Assembly (NCBI RefSeq): GCF_015350975.1
Contig: NZ_JADKRX010000001.1
Span: 62,001-126,000, forward strand
Length of the DNA stretch: 64,000 nt
Direction: 5' to 3'
DNA from: Curtobacterium sp. VKM Ac-1395
Lineage (GTDB): Bacteria > Actinomycetota > Actinomycetes > Actinomycetales > Microbacteriaceae
Part shown: piece after piece, positions 16,960 to 27,126 of the stretch
Layout of the letters: each line of letters starts with the position of its first letter
How positions within the stretch are numbered: position 1 is the first letter of the stretch
Program-made: the position numbers and the translations under genes
The notes under the pieces: generated by a model
What the model saw: the letters and a program-made list of their open reading frames with translations, nothing else
What the model was told of the DNA's origin: nothing
The model's database searches: none

Positions 16960-17832
16960 TCAGACGGACCGGCGCCAGTCAGTCAGGAAGCGGGCTCCGG
17001 CGTGGTCGTGGATGACGCCGTCGGGAGCGGTGAGGACCGGGTACGGCGTCGCCGGGACCCCGTCGGACGGGCGGACGTCGACGTGGGCCACGTCGTGGCC
17101 GTTCGCGTGCAGCCAGTCGGCCATCGCGTAGTCGCTGCGGGAGTCGCCCATCGTGCGCCACGTCAGCGGGAGCTCGCCGTCCTCGGCCAGGAGCTCGAGG
17201 GAGCGCTCGGCGCCCATGTCCTTGCCGCTGCGGTCGGACTCGACGTCGGTGGAGATGATCGTCGGGTCGATCCGCCACTGCACGGCGCCGGACGCGTCGG
17301 GGCGGACGTCGTCGAGTCGGCGCACGCCGAGGCCGCGCCGCACGAGCGCCGCCATCGCCTTCGCGTCGAACTCGGGCTGTCGTGCCAGGTAGGCGTCGTT
17401 CGGGACCTCGACGCGCTGCTCGATCGACACCATCGCGCGCTTGGTCTCGTCGAAGAACACCAGGTCGGCGTACTCGTCGCGGACCAGCTCGCGCATCTCG
17501 TCGGCGTAGTCACGCGGGAGCGCCAGGTCCTCGGCGACCGTGACGTCGCCCATGCCGTCCTCGTACTGCGGGCCGATCGAGCACCAGACGGCACCCTTCT
17601 CGCACACGGCGTGCACGCGGCCGCCGGGGGCGAGGCCACCGGCGAGCAGGGGGCCGACGACCTGTTCGCGGATGAAGGCGTCGCTCCGACCGGTGTTGAA
17701 CACGACCGGGATCCCCTCGGCGGCGAGCGCGATGAGGTCGTCGATGATGCTGGGGATCGCGATGGTGCGGGAGACGGGACTGGCGATGGGGCCGTCGACG
17801 TCCAGGAGGAGTCCGAGTCGGGGTGCGCTCAC
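16960..17832 (-). CDS. HAD-superfamily hydrolase (Cof/SPP-like)
   Basis: The 290-aa protein begins with the HAD motif I region GLLLDVDGPIASP, has motif II in VVFNTGRSD and a late motif III/IV segment TWRTMGDSRSDYAMADWLH with the conserved Asp pair. A large cap domain (~70-210) of the C2 type lies between. This fits the HAD-IIB group (Cof-type or sugar-phosphate phosphatases). The substrate is unknown. The GTG at 17832 was chosen because GAGGAT (17844-17839, minus) ends 6 nt before it and the HAD motif follows within eight residues. Confidence 0.82.
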   Translation of the reverse strand: MSAPRLGLLLDVDGPIASPVSRTIAIPSIIDDLIALAAEGIPVVFNTGRSDAFIREQVVGPLLAGGLAPGGRVHAVCEKGAVWCSIGPQYEDGMGDVTVAEDLALPRDYADEMRELVRDEYADLVFFDETKRAMVSIEQRVEVPNDAYLARQPEFDAKAMAALVRRGLGVRRLDDVRPDASGAVQWRIDPTIISTDVESDRSGKDMGAERSLELLAEDGELPLTWRTMGDSRSDYAMADWLHANGHDVAHVDVRPSDGVPATPYPVLTAPDGVIHDHAGARFLTDWRRSV

Positions 17833-17881
17833 AGGTCCATCCTCGCAGCACCGTGGGCCGTGGTGGGCGTCCGCCGCGGGG

Positions 17882-18691
17882 TCAGTGCTGCGCCGTCCGG
17901 ACGCGGTCGAGCAGGGCGGCGAGGGCCTCGGCGTCGGGGACGTGGCCCTGCCCGGGGACGACGGTGTGGTCGGACCCCGGGATCGCCTCGGCCGCGGCAC
18001 GGGCAGCGGGGCCCATCCAGTCCGGGGACTCGGTGCCCGAGGCGACGAGCACGGGGACACCGACCGAGGAGAGCACCCGCTCGGGGATCGCGAGGCCGTT
18101 CAGCATGCGGACGTCCCGCGGGAGCACGTGCGCGTCGACGAGCAGGGCCCGCCACAGCGCCGGCTTCAGGCGGACGCCGGCGATCTGCCCCATCGGGATG
18201 CCGAGCACCTGCGCCAGGAACGCCCGCACGGCGGCACCACGGCGACCGGCCGCGACGTGTTCGTCGAGCGTGTCCGCGAAGACGACGTCCTCGGCGTGCG
18301 GGTCGACGCTCGCGCGGTACGGCGGTTCCCACAGCAGGGCGCCGTCGAGGGGGACGCCGGCCGCGATGCCGTGCAGCACCACGCCCACGCCGACGCAGAC
18401 GCCGAGGCCGGTGACCGGTCCGTCGACGCTCTCGACGACGGCACGGAGGTCGTCGGACTCGCGCTCGATCGTCCACGGGTCGGTGTCGCCGCTCGCGCCC
18501 CGGCCACGACGGTCGTACGTGATGACCCGGTGCCGCTCTGCGAGGACGCGGGAGACGGCCTGGATGTACGGGGTGCCGCGGTGGTCGAAGGCTCCGGCCG
18601 CCACGACGACGGCGGGGCCGCTGCCTGCCTCGGTCACCGCGATGGGTGTGCCGTCGGCGGAGGTGACCGTTCGGTCGACGGGAGCGTGCAT
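17882..18691 (-). CDS. alpha/beta hydrolase with Cys in the nucleophile position
   Basis: The 269-aa alpha/beta-hydrolase-fold protein has a short N-terminal strand pair, the YDRRGRGASGDT loop (~59-70) typical of haloperoxidase-like esterases, and a C-terminal HTVVPGQGHVPDAE segment with the catalytic His. The nucleophile elbow reads G-V-C-V-G, with Cys99 where Ser is usual, as in dienelactone hydrolase. The acid is probably Asp in the WMGPAARAAAEAIPGSDH region. It could be a thiol-type hydrolase or catalytically altered; the substrate is unknown. It lies downstream of ogt on the same strand with a ~160-bp gap, so it may be transcribed separately. Confidence 0.8.
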   Translation of the reverse strand: MHAPVDRTVTSADGTPIAVTEAGSGPAVVVAAGAFDHRGTPYIQAVSRVLAERHRVITYDRRGRGASGDTDPWTIERESDDLRAVVESVDGPVTGLGVCVGVGVVLHGIAAGVPLDGALLWEPPYRASVDPHAEDVVFADTLDEHVAAGRRGAAVRAFLAQVLGIPMGQIAGVRLKPALWRALLVDAHVLPRDVRMLNGLAIPERVLSSVGVPVLVASGTESPDWMGPAARAAAEAIPGSDHTVVPGQGHVPDAEALAALLDRVRTAQH

Positions 18692-18850
18692 GGGGTCCTT
18701 CGAGGTGTGTCGACGAGGCTGCGTCGGGCCCTCGACTGGGCCGTGCGGATGTCGGTGGTCCGAGTGTGACAGTTCGCAAACGGTACGTCTCCCCCCGCTT
18801 CCAGGGGCAGACGCACCGCTCGGCCCCTCGACGCGGGTGGTGCCGCGGGC

Positions 18851-19369
18851 TCAGTGCTGGACGAGCGCGGTGGTGCCCACGGCCTCCCGTTCGAGCAGGG
18901 AGCGCTTGACGTCGAGCCCCCACGCGAAGCCGCCGAGCGAGCCGTCGGACCGGAGGACCCGGTGGCACGGCACGAACAGCGCGGGGGCGTTCCGGGCGCA
19001 GACGCTCGCTGCCGCCCGCACGGCGTCCGGTCGGCCCATCGCCGCGGCGAGCTCGGTGTAGGTCAGCGTCGACCCCGCGGGGATCAGGCGGAGCTGCCGC
19101 CAGCCCTCGGTCGAGAGCTCGGTGCCGACCTGGCGTACCGGGACGTGCATCGCCGGGTCGATGTCCCCGGCGTAGAAGGCGTCGACGGCCTCGGCTGAGG
19201 ACACCGTGCCCGTGGACACGTGCGCGGGCCGGTGCTGCGCGGGGATGCGGGCCAGGATGCGGTCGAAGGAGTCCGTCCAGCCCGAGGCGAGCACGCGCCC
19301 CTGCACGTCTTCGAGCACGGTGAAGGACCCGTCTGGGGTGTGGAGTGTGGAGATCACGGCGTCGGTCAT
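18851..19369 (-). CDS. ogt: methylated-DNA--protein-cysteine methyltransferase
   Basis: The 172-aa protein has the suicidal acceptor motif FVPCHRV (Cys135), the [26 protein letters not shown] helix-wing region and the [17 protein letters not shown] end, all diagnostic of O6-alkylguanine-DNA alkyltransferases. It transfers the alkyl group from O6-methylguanine to its own Cys. The ATG at 19369 overlaps the adaA-alkA stop by 4 bp (ATGA), so the two form an operon with the fusion gene first. This pairing is known from Mycobacterium tuberculosis (ada/alkA and ogt). The start was fixed by the overlap and by the family N-terminus. Confidence 0.95.
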   Translation of the reverse strand: MTDAVISTLHTPDGSFTVLEDVQGRVLASGWTDSFDRILARIPAQHRPAHVSTGTVSSAEAVDAFYAGDIDPAMHVPVRQVGTELSTEGWRQLRLIPAGSTLTYTELAAAMGRPDAVRAAASVCARNAPALFVPCHRVLRSDGSLGGFAWGLDVKRSLLEREAVGTTALVQH

Positions 19370-20916
19370 GGGGTGTCCTTCCGGGAGTTCGTGTGGGCGA
19401 CACGAGCGGCCACCGTGGCGCGGTCGACGATCGGCCGCCAGCAGTGCATCGTGAGGTAGCTCCGCCAGGGCGCCACCTGCTCCGACCATAGGGAGAGCTC
19501 ACGCGCCCCACCGGGCAGCCCGAGTTCCTGTGCACCGTTCCGCACGGCGAGGTCGCTGTGGAGGAACACGTCGGGGTGGTGCCGGACGCGGAGCGCGACG
19601 TAGTCCGCCGTCCACGGCCCGATGCCCTTGACGGCGAGGAGCCCGCCGCGGAGTTCGTCGAGCGACTGTCCACCGTGCACGACGAGCGACCCGTCGGCGA
19701 GCGCCGCCGCGACCCGGATGATCGTGTCCACGCGGGCGGCCGGCCCACGCAGGACCTCGTGTCCCGACGCCGCGATGACGGCGGCGGTCGGGAAGAGGAG
19801 CCCGTCCGGGGCGATCGCCGTGGGCACCGGAGCTCCCAGTGCCGCGACCAGCCGGGTCTGCGCCGTGCGCGCGGCCGCGACGGACACCTGCTGGCCGATC
19901 AGGGTGCGGAACACGATCTCGTGCGCGTCCACCGCCCCCGGCAACCGGAGTCCTGGGACACGGGCGACGGCAGGGGCCAACGCGGGCACCGCGCCGAGGA
20001 CGGTGTCCACCGCGACCGGGTCGGCGTCCAGGTCGAACAGCGCCCGGACCCGCGCGACGAGCGTCGGCAGGTCGCCGAGGTCCGTGACCCGGATGGTCAG
20101 GTCGATGCCGGCCCTGGGGCCGGCTGCGTCGGGGAGGGCGGCCGACGCGCGGAACCAACCAGGGCCTCCCGGCAGGTCGACGAGCCGTTCGTAGGCGGTG
20201 ACGACACCGGCATCGGAGGTGACCACCCGCTCCAGTCCGGCGAGCGCGTGCAGTGCGTGCCAGTCGAGCAGGCCCTGCGCGTCGAACGGTGCCCGCGCCG
20301 GCAGGTGCACGTGCAGGCCGCCGTCGGGGGCGGAGAGCGCGCGGCGCCGGGCGCGGAGTTCCGTCGGGGTGAGGGCGAAGACCTCGCGCACGGTGTCGTT
20401 GAACTGGCGGACGCTCGTGAAGCCGGCGGCGAACGCGACGTCGGCGATCGGCAGGTCGGACGAGGTGAGCAGCGTGCGCGCGGTCTGTGCGCGGTGCGCG
20501 CGGCTGAGGGCCTTCGGTCCGGCGCCGAGCTCCTCCGTCAGGATGCGGCCGAGCTGTCGTTCGGAGTAGCCGACGCGGGCGGCGAGGCCGGGCACGCCCT
20601 CTCGTTCGACGACGCCGTCGAGGACCAGGCGCATGGCGCGGCCGGCGACGTCCTCGCGCAGGTCCCACTCGGGGCTGCCGGGCGTCGCCTCGGGCAGGCA
20701 GCGCTTGCACGCGCGGAAGCCCGCGAGGTGCGCCGCCGCACTCGTCCGGTAGAAGGTGACGCCCGTCGAGCGCGGGGTGCGCGCGGGGCAGCTCGGCCGG
20801 CAGTAGATGCCCGTCGAGTGCACGGCGGTGACGAACTGGCCGTCGAACCGGGCGTCGCGCGAGGCGGCGATGCGGTGGCGCTCGGCGTGCAGCGCGTCGG
20901 GGTCGTGGGTGGCCAT
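19366..20916 (-). CDS. alkA: bifunctional AdaA regulator / AlkA DNA-3-methyladenine glycosylase
   Basis: The 516-aa protein has three domains in order. The Ada Zn/methyl-acceptor domain (~8-80) has four Cys at 39, 43, 70 and 73, matching Ada Cys38/42/69/72. An AraC-type HTH (~90-190) carries [23 protein letters not shown] and [15 protein letters not shown]. The AlkA part (~200-510) carries [18 protein letters not shown] and the helix-hairpin-helix [18 protein letters not shown] followed by the catalytic-region HSDLAVRN Asp. It should sense methylphosphotriesters, activate transcription and excise alkylated bases. The Ogt activity of E. coli Ada is supplied by the overlapping downstream gene. 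Confidence 0.94.
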   Translation of the reverse strand: MATHDPDALHAERHRIAASRDARFDGQFVTAVHSTGIYCRPSCPARTPRSTGVTFYRTSAAAHLAGFRACKRCLPEATPGSPEWDLREDVAGRAMRLVLDGVVEREGVPGLAARVGYSERQLGRILTEELGAGPKALSRAHRAQTARTLLTSSDLPIADVAFAAGFTSVRQFNDTVREVFALTPTELRARRRALSAPDGGLHVHLPARAPFDAQGLLDWHALHALAGLERVVTSDAGVVTAYERLVDLPGGPGWFRASAALPDAAGPRAGIDLTIRVTDLGDLPTLVARVRALFDLDADPVAVDTVLGAVPALAPAVARVPGLRLPGAVDAHEIVFRTLIGQQVSVAAARTAQTRLVAALGAPVPTAIAPDGLLFPTAAVIAASGHEVLRGPAARVDTIIRVAAALADGSLVVHGGQSLDELRGGLLAVKGIGPWTADYVALRVRHHPDVFLHSDLAVRNGAQELGLPGGARELSLWSEQVAPWRSYLTMHCWRPIVDRATVAARVAHTNSRKDTP

Positions 20917-21033
20917 GCCGTCAGCCTGACACGGGCCACCGTCACGCAACTGGCGGGAATCGGACGGCGTGGTGGGAGGCCGGCGGGTCCTCCGCGTGCA
21001 CTGCGGACGGGAGGCTCGGCTAGCGTCGTGCGC

Positions 21034-21603
21034 ATGGCTCCCGGTCCCGACGCGGTCACCCCCGCCGTGCTGGGGCACGTCACGCAGGTCGAGGTCGCGA
21101 TGCTCCAGGTGTCCCGACGGCACCGCTACGAGGGACGGCCCGCCGACGGGGCACTGCCCGCGGACGAGGACGAGCTGCGCGACCGGGTCGAGCTGCGCGC
21201 GGGCCTGGGGATCGTCGGCGACCGGTACTTCGCCGCGCGGGCGCACGTGCACGCCTCGGTCACCGTGATCGGGCTCGAAGCGCTCGAGGACGTCGGCCGT
21301 GCACTCGGCGTCGACCTCGACCCGACGCGGACCCGGCGCAACGTGTACCTGCGCGGCGTCGACTTCGAGGCGCTCCGTGGGGAGCCCTTCTCGCTCGACG
21401 CCGGCCACGGCCCCGTGCTGTTCCGCGGGTACCGCCCGGCGAACCCCTGCGCCTGGATGGACCACGAGATCGCCCCGGGTGCCTTCCGGGCGATGCGGGG
21501 ACGGGGCGGGGTGCGGTGCGACCCGGAGTCCGACGGCGTGCTCAGCCTCGGTCCCGCGGTGCTCCGCACGGCCCGCCCCGTGCCGGTCCCTCCGGCGCGC
21601 TAG
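21034..21603 (+). CDS. MOSC-domain protein
   Basis: The 189-aa protein is a single MOSC domain (molybdenum cofactor sulfurase C-terminal type): [22 protein letters not shown] (~65-86, in pieces), [19 protein letters not shown] and the conserved Cys in NPCAWMD (~135). MOSC proteins bind sulfur or molybdenum cofactor, or act in thiol and metal chemistry. The specific function is unknown. TAGCGT (21021-21026) ends 7 nt before the ATG, implying a leaderless transcript. Its stop codon shares the CTAG tetranucleotide with the stop of the convergent DJ-1/PfpI gene. Confidence 0.87.
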   Translation: MAPGPDAVTPAVLGHVTQVEVAMLQVSRRHRYEGRPADGALPADEDELRDRVELRAGLGIVGDRYFAARAHVHASVTVIGLEALEDVGRALGVDLDPTRTRRNVYLRGVDFEALRGEPFSLDAGHGPVLFRGYRPANPCAWMDHEIAPGAFRAMRGRGGVRCDPESDGVLSLGPAVLRTARPVPVPPAR

Positions 21604-22160
21604 GCGGAGGTGCCGGTGAGCGACGCCTCGATCGCGTCGACGAACGCCGGCAGGTCGTCCGGCGTGCGCGACGTGATCAGGGTGCCGTTGGTGTCGTCCA
21701 CCTGGACCTCCTGGTCGACCCACTCGGCGCCGGCGTTGCGGACGTCGGTCTGCAGCGACGGGTAGGACGTGATCGTGCGGCCCTGCAGGACACCGGCCTC
21801 GACCAGGGTCCACGGACCGTGGCAGATCGCGGCGACCGGCTTGCCGGCCTCGGCGAAGCTCGTCGCCAGGCGCACGGCGGACTTGTCGAGCCGCAGGTTG
21901 TCGGCGTTGATGGTGCCGCCGGGGATGACGAGGGCGTCGAAGTCGCCCGCCGAGACGGTCGCGAGCGTGGTGTCGGGGTCGAGCGTCGTGCCCGGGTCCT
22001 TGTCACCGACCAGCGTCTGGATGGTGTCGGTCTCCTGGGCCGCGACGGTCACCGAGGCTCCGCGCGCCCGGAGCTGGTCGACCGGGACGACGATCTCGTC
22101 CTGCTCCACGCCGTAGTTCGTCGCGATGACGAGGATCTTCTTGCCGTCGAGGGTTGCCAT
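21600..22160 (-). CDS. DJ-1/PfpI-family protein (type 1 glutamine amidotransferase-like)
   Basis: The 186-aa protein has the PfpI/YhbO fold: [14 protein letters not shown] opening (Glu at ~22), [14 protein letters not shown] (~75-88), the nucleophile elbow AAICHGPW with Cys near 110, and [22 protein letters not shown]. Members act as general stress proteins, deglycases or peptidases; activity is disputed in the family. It stands alone. The start at 22160 is the only ATG before the first beta strand. No promoter was pinned down. Confidence 0.9.
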   Translation of the reverse strand: MATLDGKKILVIATNYGVEQDEIVVPVDQLRARGASVTVAAQETDTIQTLVGDKDPGTTLDPDTTLATVSAGDFDALVIPGGTINADNLRLDKSAVRLATSFAEAGKPVAAICHGPWTLVEAGVLQGRTITSYPSLQTDVRNAGAEWVDQEVQVDDTNGTLITSRTPDDLPAFVDAIEASLTGTSA

Positions 22161-22293
22161 GACTGCTCCTTCCACGGACCGGGGTCTCCGGCCGCGGGAT
22201 CCAGCGTGCTCGGCGACGCTGGACACCGGCACAGCCCTGCGCTTCGTGCACACCATCGGTGCGTGGCTCGGTCGTCCCGCGGCGGGACCGCTG

Positions 22294-22947
22294 TCAGCCG
22301 CGGATGCGGAACGCGGTTCCCTCGGGCATGACCTCCACGCCGTCGAAGCCGTGGACGCGCGGGATCCCGACCGTGACGTCGGCTTCGAGCGGCCCGACGA
22401 CGACCGTCGTGGCTCCGGAGGCGATCGCGGACTCGACACCCGCAGGGGCGTCCTCGAACGCCAGGCAGTCCGTCGCCGCCAGGCCGAGGAGCTCGGCACC
22501 GCGGAGGTACCCGTCGGGGTGCGGCTTGCCGTTCGCGATGTCCTCGGAGGTGACGACCACGTCCGGCACGGTGACGCCGGCGGCACGCATCCGGTTGAGG
22601 GCGAGGTCACGCGGCGCACTCGTCACCAGCGCCACGGGGACGCCGGCGTCGACCAGGCGTTGCAGGAACGCCGCTGCGCCGGGGACCTCGACGATGCCGT
22701 GGGTGTTCTCGACCTCGTCGGCGACGAGCTCGTCCGCCAGCCGGCGCTGCTCCGCGGGGTCGAGGTCGGGCAGGAAGTGCGCGACGGTGTCGATCGTCTG
22801 TCGCCCGTGCGAGAACGCCAGGATCGTCGACGGTGCGAGGTCGTGCGCTGCGCCGAAGCGGCCCCACGCTCCCTCGACGACCGAGGTGGAGTCCACGAGC
22901 GTCCCGTCCATGTCGAAGAGGACCCCGGACGCCACGATGTCGATCAC
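22294..22947 (-). CDS. HAD-IA phosphatase, sugar-phosphatase/beta-PGM-like
   Basis: The 217-aa protein has HAD motif I GVLFDMDGTLVDST at residues ~8-21, a C1 helical cap, motif II in VALVTSAPRD, the motif III Lys in NGKPHPDGY and motif IV FEDAPAGVESA. It resembles GPP/YfbT-type sugar phosphatases that dephosphorylate hexose or pentose phosphates. The GTG at 22947 was chosen because TAGGGT (22960-22955, minus) ends 7 nt before it; an ATG further upstream would overlap this -10. It lies downstream of the folE cluster on the same strand but has its own promoter candidate. Confidence 0.87.
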   Translation of the reverse strand: MIDIVASGVLFDMDGTLVDSTSVVEGAWGRFGAAHDLAPSTILAFSHGRQTIDTVAHFLPDLDPAEQRRLADELVADEVENTHGIVEVPGAAAFLQRLVDAGVPVALVTSAPRDLALNRMRAAGVTVPDVVVTSEDIANGKPHPDGYLRGAELLGLAATDCLAFEDAPAGVESAIASGATTVVVGPLEADVTVGIPRVHGFDGVEVMPEGTAFRIRG

Positions 22948-22995
22948 GTGCCCGACCCTACCGGCCAGCACACCACCGGGAACGGGCGGCCCACC

Positions 22996-23790
22996 TCACC
23001 GCGAGCGGACGTACCGCGTCAGCAGCAGGTCGCCCTCGCCGCGCAGCACGTGCGCCAGCCGCATCCGCCGCAGCTCCGGCGAGGACCCGCGCACGATGCG
23101 GGGCCCCTCGCCGCCCTCGAGCGACGGGTCCACCGACAGGCACAGCTCGTCGACGAGGTCCGCCGCCACCAGGGACCCCAGGAACGACGGCCCGCCCTCG
23201 CAGTGGATGCGCCCGAGACCGCGGGACACCAGGGCCTCCCGCACGAGCCGGACGTCGACCGAGTCCGTCCCGCAGGACACGACGTCGGCCACGGCGGACA
23301 GGGCCTCCCGGGCGGCGGGATCGGCAGCATCAGAGGTCAGCACCAGCGGACGCACGGGTGCGTCGGTGAAGACGGACGACGCCGGGTCGAGCGAGAGCGA
23401 CCCGGTGACGATCGCGAACACGGGGTGGTCCGGCAGGCCGTGCTCGCGGCGCCAGGCGACGTCGGCGTCGTGCAGGCGCATGGGCCCGTAGCCCTCGTCG
23501 CGGACGGTGCCGGCGGCGACGAGCACCACGTCCGCGATGCGGCGGAGCAGGTCGAACACCCGCAGGTCGTCCGGCCCGCCGAGCGACCCGGTGACGCCGG
23601 CGGCCGATGCGGCGCCGTCCAGCGTGCTGACGAAGTTGACCCGGATCCAGCCGGCGGCCGACGCCTCGGAGCCGGTCCGGGCCTCCAGGCCGACACCCGG
23701 ACCAGCCACAGCCGGAGCCGGCGCCGCGCTGTACAGGGCGACCAGGTCGTCGTCGGACAGGTCCGCGACGGACGGGGGCAGCAGGTTCAC
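22996..23790 (-). CDS. RibD C-terminal-like / dihydrofolate reductase-fold pyrimidine reductase
   Basis: The 264-aa protein has the RibD_C fold related to DHFR: WIRVNFVSTLDGAASAAGVTGSLGGPDD (~47-75, in pieces), VLVAAGTVRDEGYGP (~88-102), GLGRIHCEGGPSFLGSLVAADLVDEL and the ending LLLTRYV. Such stand-alone reductases reduce pyrimidine or pterin-like substrates with NADPH. It is the third gene of the folE / FolP-like operon, overlapping the preceding gene by 4 bp (GTGA), so a role in pterin or folate metabolism is as likely as riboflavin synthesis. It starts with GTG. Confidence 0.85.
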   Translation of the reverse strand: MNLLPPSVADLSDDDLVALYSAAPAPAVAGPGVGLEARTGSEASAAGWIRVNFVSTLDGAASAAGVTGSLGGPDDLRVFDLLRRIADVVLVAAGTVRDEGYGPMRLHDADVAWRREHGLPDHPVFAIVTGSLSLDPASSVFTDAPVRPLVLTSDAADPAAREALSAVADVVSCGTDSVDVRLVREALVSRGLGRIHCEGGPSFLGSLVAADLVDELCLSVDPSLEGGEGPRIVRGSSPELRRMRLAHVLRGEGDLLLTRYVRSR

Positions 23791-24718
23791 GTGTTGTGCC
23801 TCGATTCCAGGGGTGCGCGCCAGCCGAGGGTGGCCTCGACCATCCGCATGGCGTCGACGGACTCGACGACGTCGTGCATCCGCACGATGCGGGCGCCGAG
23901 CATCGCGCTGACCGTCGCCACGGCCAGGGACCCCGACAACCGTGCGCCGCGGGGCCGACCGAGGGACTCCCCGACGAAGTCCTTGTTCGAGACGGCCGCG
24001 AGCACGGGGTAGCCGAGCGCGACGACCTCGGGCAGACGGCGGGTGAGCTCGAGCGTGTGCACGGTGTTCTTGTTGAGGTCGTGGCCGGGGTCGACGATGA
24101 TCCGCGCGTCGGGGACGCCGGCGGCGAGCGCCCGGTCGACGCGTTCGCGCAGGAAGCCGACGACGGATCCGGTGACGTCGTCGTAGACGGGCGGTGTCGG
24201 GAGCCGCTGGCGGGGCGGGGCCGTTGAGTGCGTGATGACGATCGTGGCGTCGGAGTCGGCGACCACGTCGGCCATCCGCGGGTCGGACAGCCCGGTGGTG
24301 TCGTTGACGACGCTCGCGCCGGCGGCGATCGCGGCGGCCGCGACCTCGGGGCGGAAGGTGTCGACGCTGATGACGACGTCGGACTGCTGGGCGAGCTGCT
24401 CGACGACGGGCACGACGCGGTCGATCTCGTCCGAGGCGGGCAGCTCCGGCCCCGGCGCGAACTTCACGCCGCCGATGTCGACCCAGTCAGCGCCCTGCTC
24501 GGCGGCGAGGACGGCGGCCTCGACCGCGCGGTCGAGCGCGAACGTGGCGCCCTTGTCGTGGAAGGAGTCGGGGGTGCGGTTGACGATCGCCATCACGGCG
24601 ATGCGGTGGTCGAAGTCGATGGTGCGACGGCCGATGGTGCGGACCGGGTCGCGCAGGTCGGGCACGACCCAGCCGGGTGACGAGCCGGCCTGGAGGCTCG
24701 TGGCGCGTCGGTCTGGCG

Positions 24719-24722
<4 letters not shown>
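23787..24722 (-). CDS. dihydropteroate synthase homologue, FolP2-like
   Basis: The 311-aa TIM-barrel protein has the DHPS opening AIVNRTPDSFHDKG (~43-56) but departs from canonical DHPS in ways that match mycobacterial FolP2 (Rv1207). It reads VVNDTTG rather than INDVSG, DPGHDLNKNT rather than a DPGIGFGK type, and SNKDFVGE in place of the SRKxF pABA-site motif, losing the Arg. M. tuberculosis Rv1207 was reported to lack measurable DHPS activity, so this may be a pterin-binding enzyme of another pathway. It overlaps folE by 4 bp (ATGA) and the RibD_C gene by 4 bp, forming a tight three-gene operon. No folB or folK is present. Confidence 0.85.
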
Positions 24723-25438
<716 letters not shown>

Positions 25439-25484
25439 CAAACACCAGTCCCCCGACGCTGCCAGGTTCCTTTAAACTTCGTCA

Positions 25485-26954
25485 GTGAGCGCCACGAAGA
25501 CCACCGAACCGCCCCGGAACCGCGTCGCGTCCGGCCTCGACCGCTTCTTCTCCGTCACGAAGCGTGGATCGACCATCCCCCGCGAGGTCCGCGGTGGCCT
25601 CGTCTCCTTCGTCACGATGGCGTACATCGTCATCCTCAACCCGCTCATCCTGGGTGGCTTCAGTGCCGACCAGGCCGCGAAGGACGTCACCGGCGGCTGG
25701 CTCGAGAACGCCCAGGTCGCCGCGGCCACCGGCCTCGTCGCCGGCATCATGACCATCGCGATGGGCATGATCGCGAACCTGCCGTTCGGCATCGCCGCGG
25801 GCCTCGGGATCAACTCGTTCCTCGCCGTCAGCGTCGTGCACCAGGTCACCTGGGCCGAGGCGATGGGGCTCGTCGTCATCAACGGCGTGATCATCGTCAT
25901 CCTGGCGTTGACGGGCATCCGGACGATGATCTTCACGGCGGTGCCGGCGCAGCTCAAGGCCGCGATCACGGTCGGCATCGGCCTGTTCATCGCCTTCATC
26001 GGCCTGGTCGACTCCGGCTTCGTGCGCTCATCGGGCCTGGCGTCGCCGCCGCTGCAGCTCGGCGAGGACGGCTCTGTCGGGGCCCTCCCCACGATCGTGT
26101 TCCTCATCGGCCTGGTCATCATCGGCACGCTCATGGCGCGCAAGGTCAAGGGAGCCCTGCTCATCGGCATCATCGCGACGACCATCATCGCGATCATCCT
26201 GCAGGCGGTCTTCCACGTGCCGACCTCGGTCGACTCCAAGACCGGCTGGAACCTCAACGCCCCCGGCCTGCCGAGCGCACTGTTCGCCCTGCCCGACCTG
26301 TCGCTCGTCGGACACTTCGACTTCGGCGCCTTCAGCCGCATCGGCCCGCTCGCCGCGTCGATGCTCGTCTTCACGCTGGTCTTCACGAACTTCTTCGACG
26401 CGATGGGCACGATGACCGGGCTGGCGAAGGCCGCCGGGGTCGCGAAGCCCGACGGCACCTTCCCCCGCCTCCGCTCGGCGCTCGTCGTCGAGGGTGCCGG
26501 TGCGATCGCCGGTGGTGGCGCCTCGGTCTCGTCGAACACCGTCTTCATCGACTCCGCTGCGGGCATCGGCGAGGGTGCCCGCACGGGAATGGCCTCCGTC
26601 GTCACCGGCCTGCTGTTCCTGGCGTCGATGTTCCTGACGCCGCTGACCCAGGTCGTCCCGCTCGAGGTCGCCGCCGCCGGGCTCGTCGTCGTCGGTGCGC
26701 TCATGGTCGCGCAGGTCAAGGACATCGACTGGACCGACTTCGGGTCGGCGCTGCCGGCGTTCCTGACGATCGTCGTGATGCCGCTGACCTACTCGATCGC
26801 GAACGGCATCGGCGTCGGCTTCATCAGCTGGGTGCTCATCAAGGCGCTGTCCGGCCGCGGCCGCGAGGTCTCCTGGCTGCTCTACGTCGTCGCCGCGGGC
26901 TTCCTGCTGTACTTCGCGCGCGGGCCGCTGGAGTCGGTGCTCGGCGTCGGCTGA
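25485..26954 (+). CDS. NCS2-family purine permease, AzgA-like (guanine/hypoxanthine)
   Basis: The 489-aa membrane protein has ~12-14 TM segments and the AzgA/PbuG signature features: the STIPREVRGGLVSFVTMAYIVILNP opening (in pieces, ~29-52), the NLPFGIAAGLGINSFLA loop, TNFFDAMGTMTGLAKAAG and SVSSNTVFIDSAAGIGEGARTG. These identify proton-coupled guanine/hypoxanthine/adenine uptake. It is divergent from folE, whose substrate GTP is purine-derived, so the pairing may be functional. TAAACT (25473-25478) ends 6 nt before the GTG start, which argues for a leaderless mRNA. It is followed by repeat A3. Confidence 0.92.
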   Translation: MSATKTTEPPRNRVASGLDRFFSVTKRGSTIPREVRGGLVSFVTMAYIVILNPLILGGFSADQAAKDVTGGWLENAQVAAATGLVAGIMTIAMGMIANLPFGIAAGLGINSFLAVSVVHQVTWAEAMGLVVINGVIIVILALTGIRTMIFTAVPAQLKAAITVGIGLFIAFIGLVDSGFVRSSGLASPPLQLGEDGSVGALPTIVFLIGLVIIGTLMARKVKGALLIGIIATTIIAIILQAVFHVPTSVDSKTGWNLNAPGLPSALFALPDLSLVGHFDFGAFSRIGPLAASMLVFTLVFTNFFDAMGTMTGLAKAAGVAKPDGTFPRLRSALVVEGAGAIAGGGASVSSNTVFIDSAAGIGEGARTGMASVVTGLLFLASMFLTPLTQVVPLEVAAAGLVVVGALMVAQVKDIDWTDFGSALPAFLTIVVMPLTYSIANGIGVGFISWVLIKALSGRGREVSWLLYVVAAGFLLYFARGPLESVLGVG

Positions 26955-27014
26955 CGCCGGGCGGTGGCGGCTGCGGCTGGCGACGGGCGGTGGCGGGCGC
27001 GGGGGTCCCGGACC

Positions 27015-27084
27015 GCAAAACACCGGTGTTCGTCGGACGAACCGCGGATGATCGCGGCGCGGAACACGAACACCGGTGTCTTGC
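27015..27084. repeat. dispersed palindromic repeat family A, copy A3
   Basis: This 70-bp copy has ACACCGGTGT at 27020-27029 and 27070-27079. It begins GCAAA and ends CTTGC, making the ends an inverted repeat. The centre has ACCGCGGATGATCGCGG as an inner hairpin. It lies between the convergent purine permease and the conserved unknown gene. Confidence 0.9.
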
Positions 27085-27126
27085 AAGATCTGTCCGGCGC
27101 CGGGCGTCCGGCCGGGAGGCTCGGGG

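Noticed and set aside
25439..25441. TTG start for folE one codon before the ATG.
   Set aside because: ATG at 25438 is adjacent and stronger; the difference is one residue.
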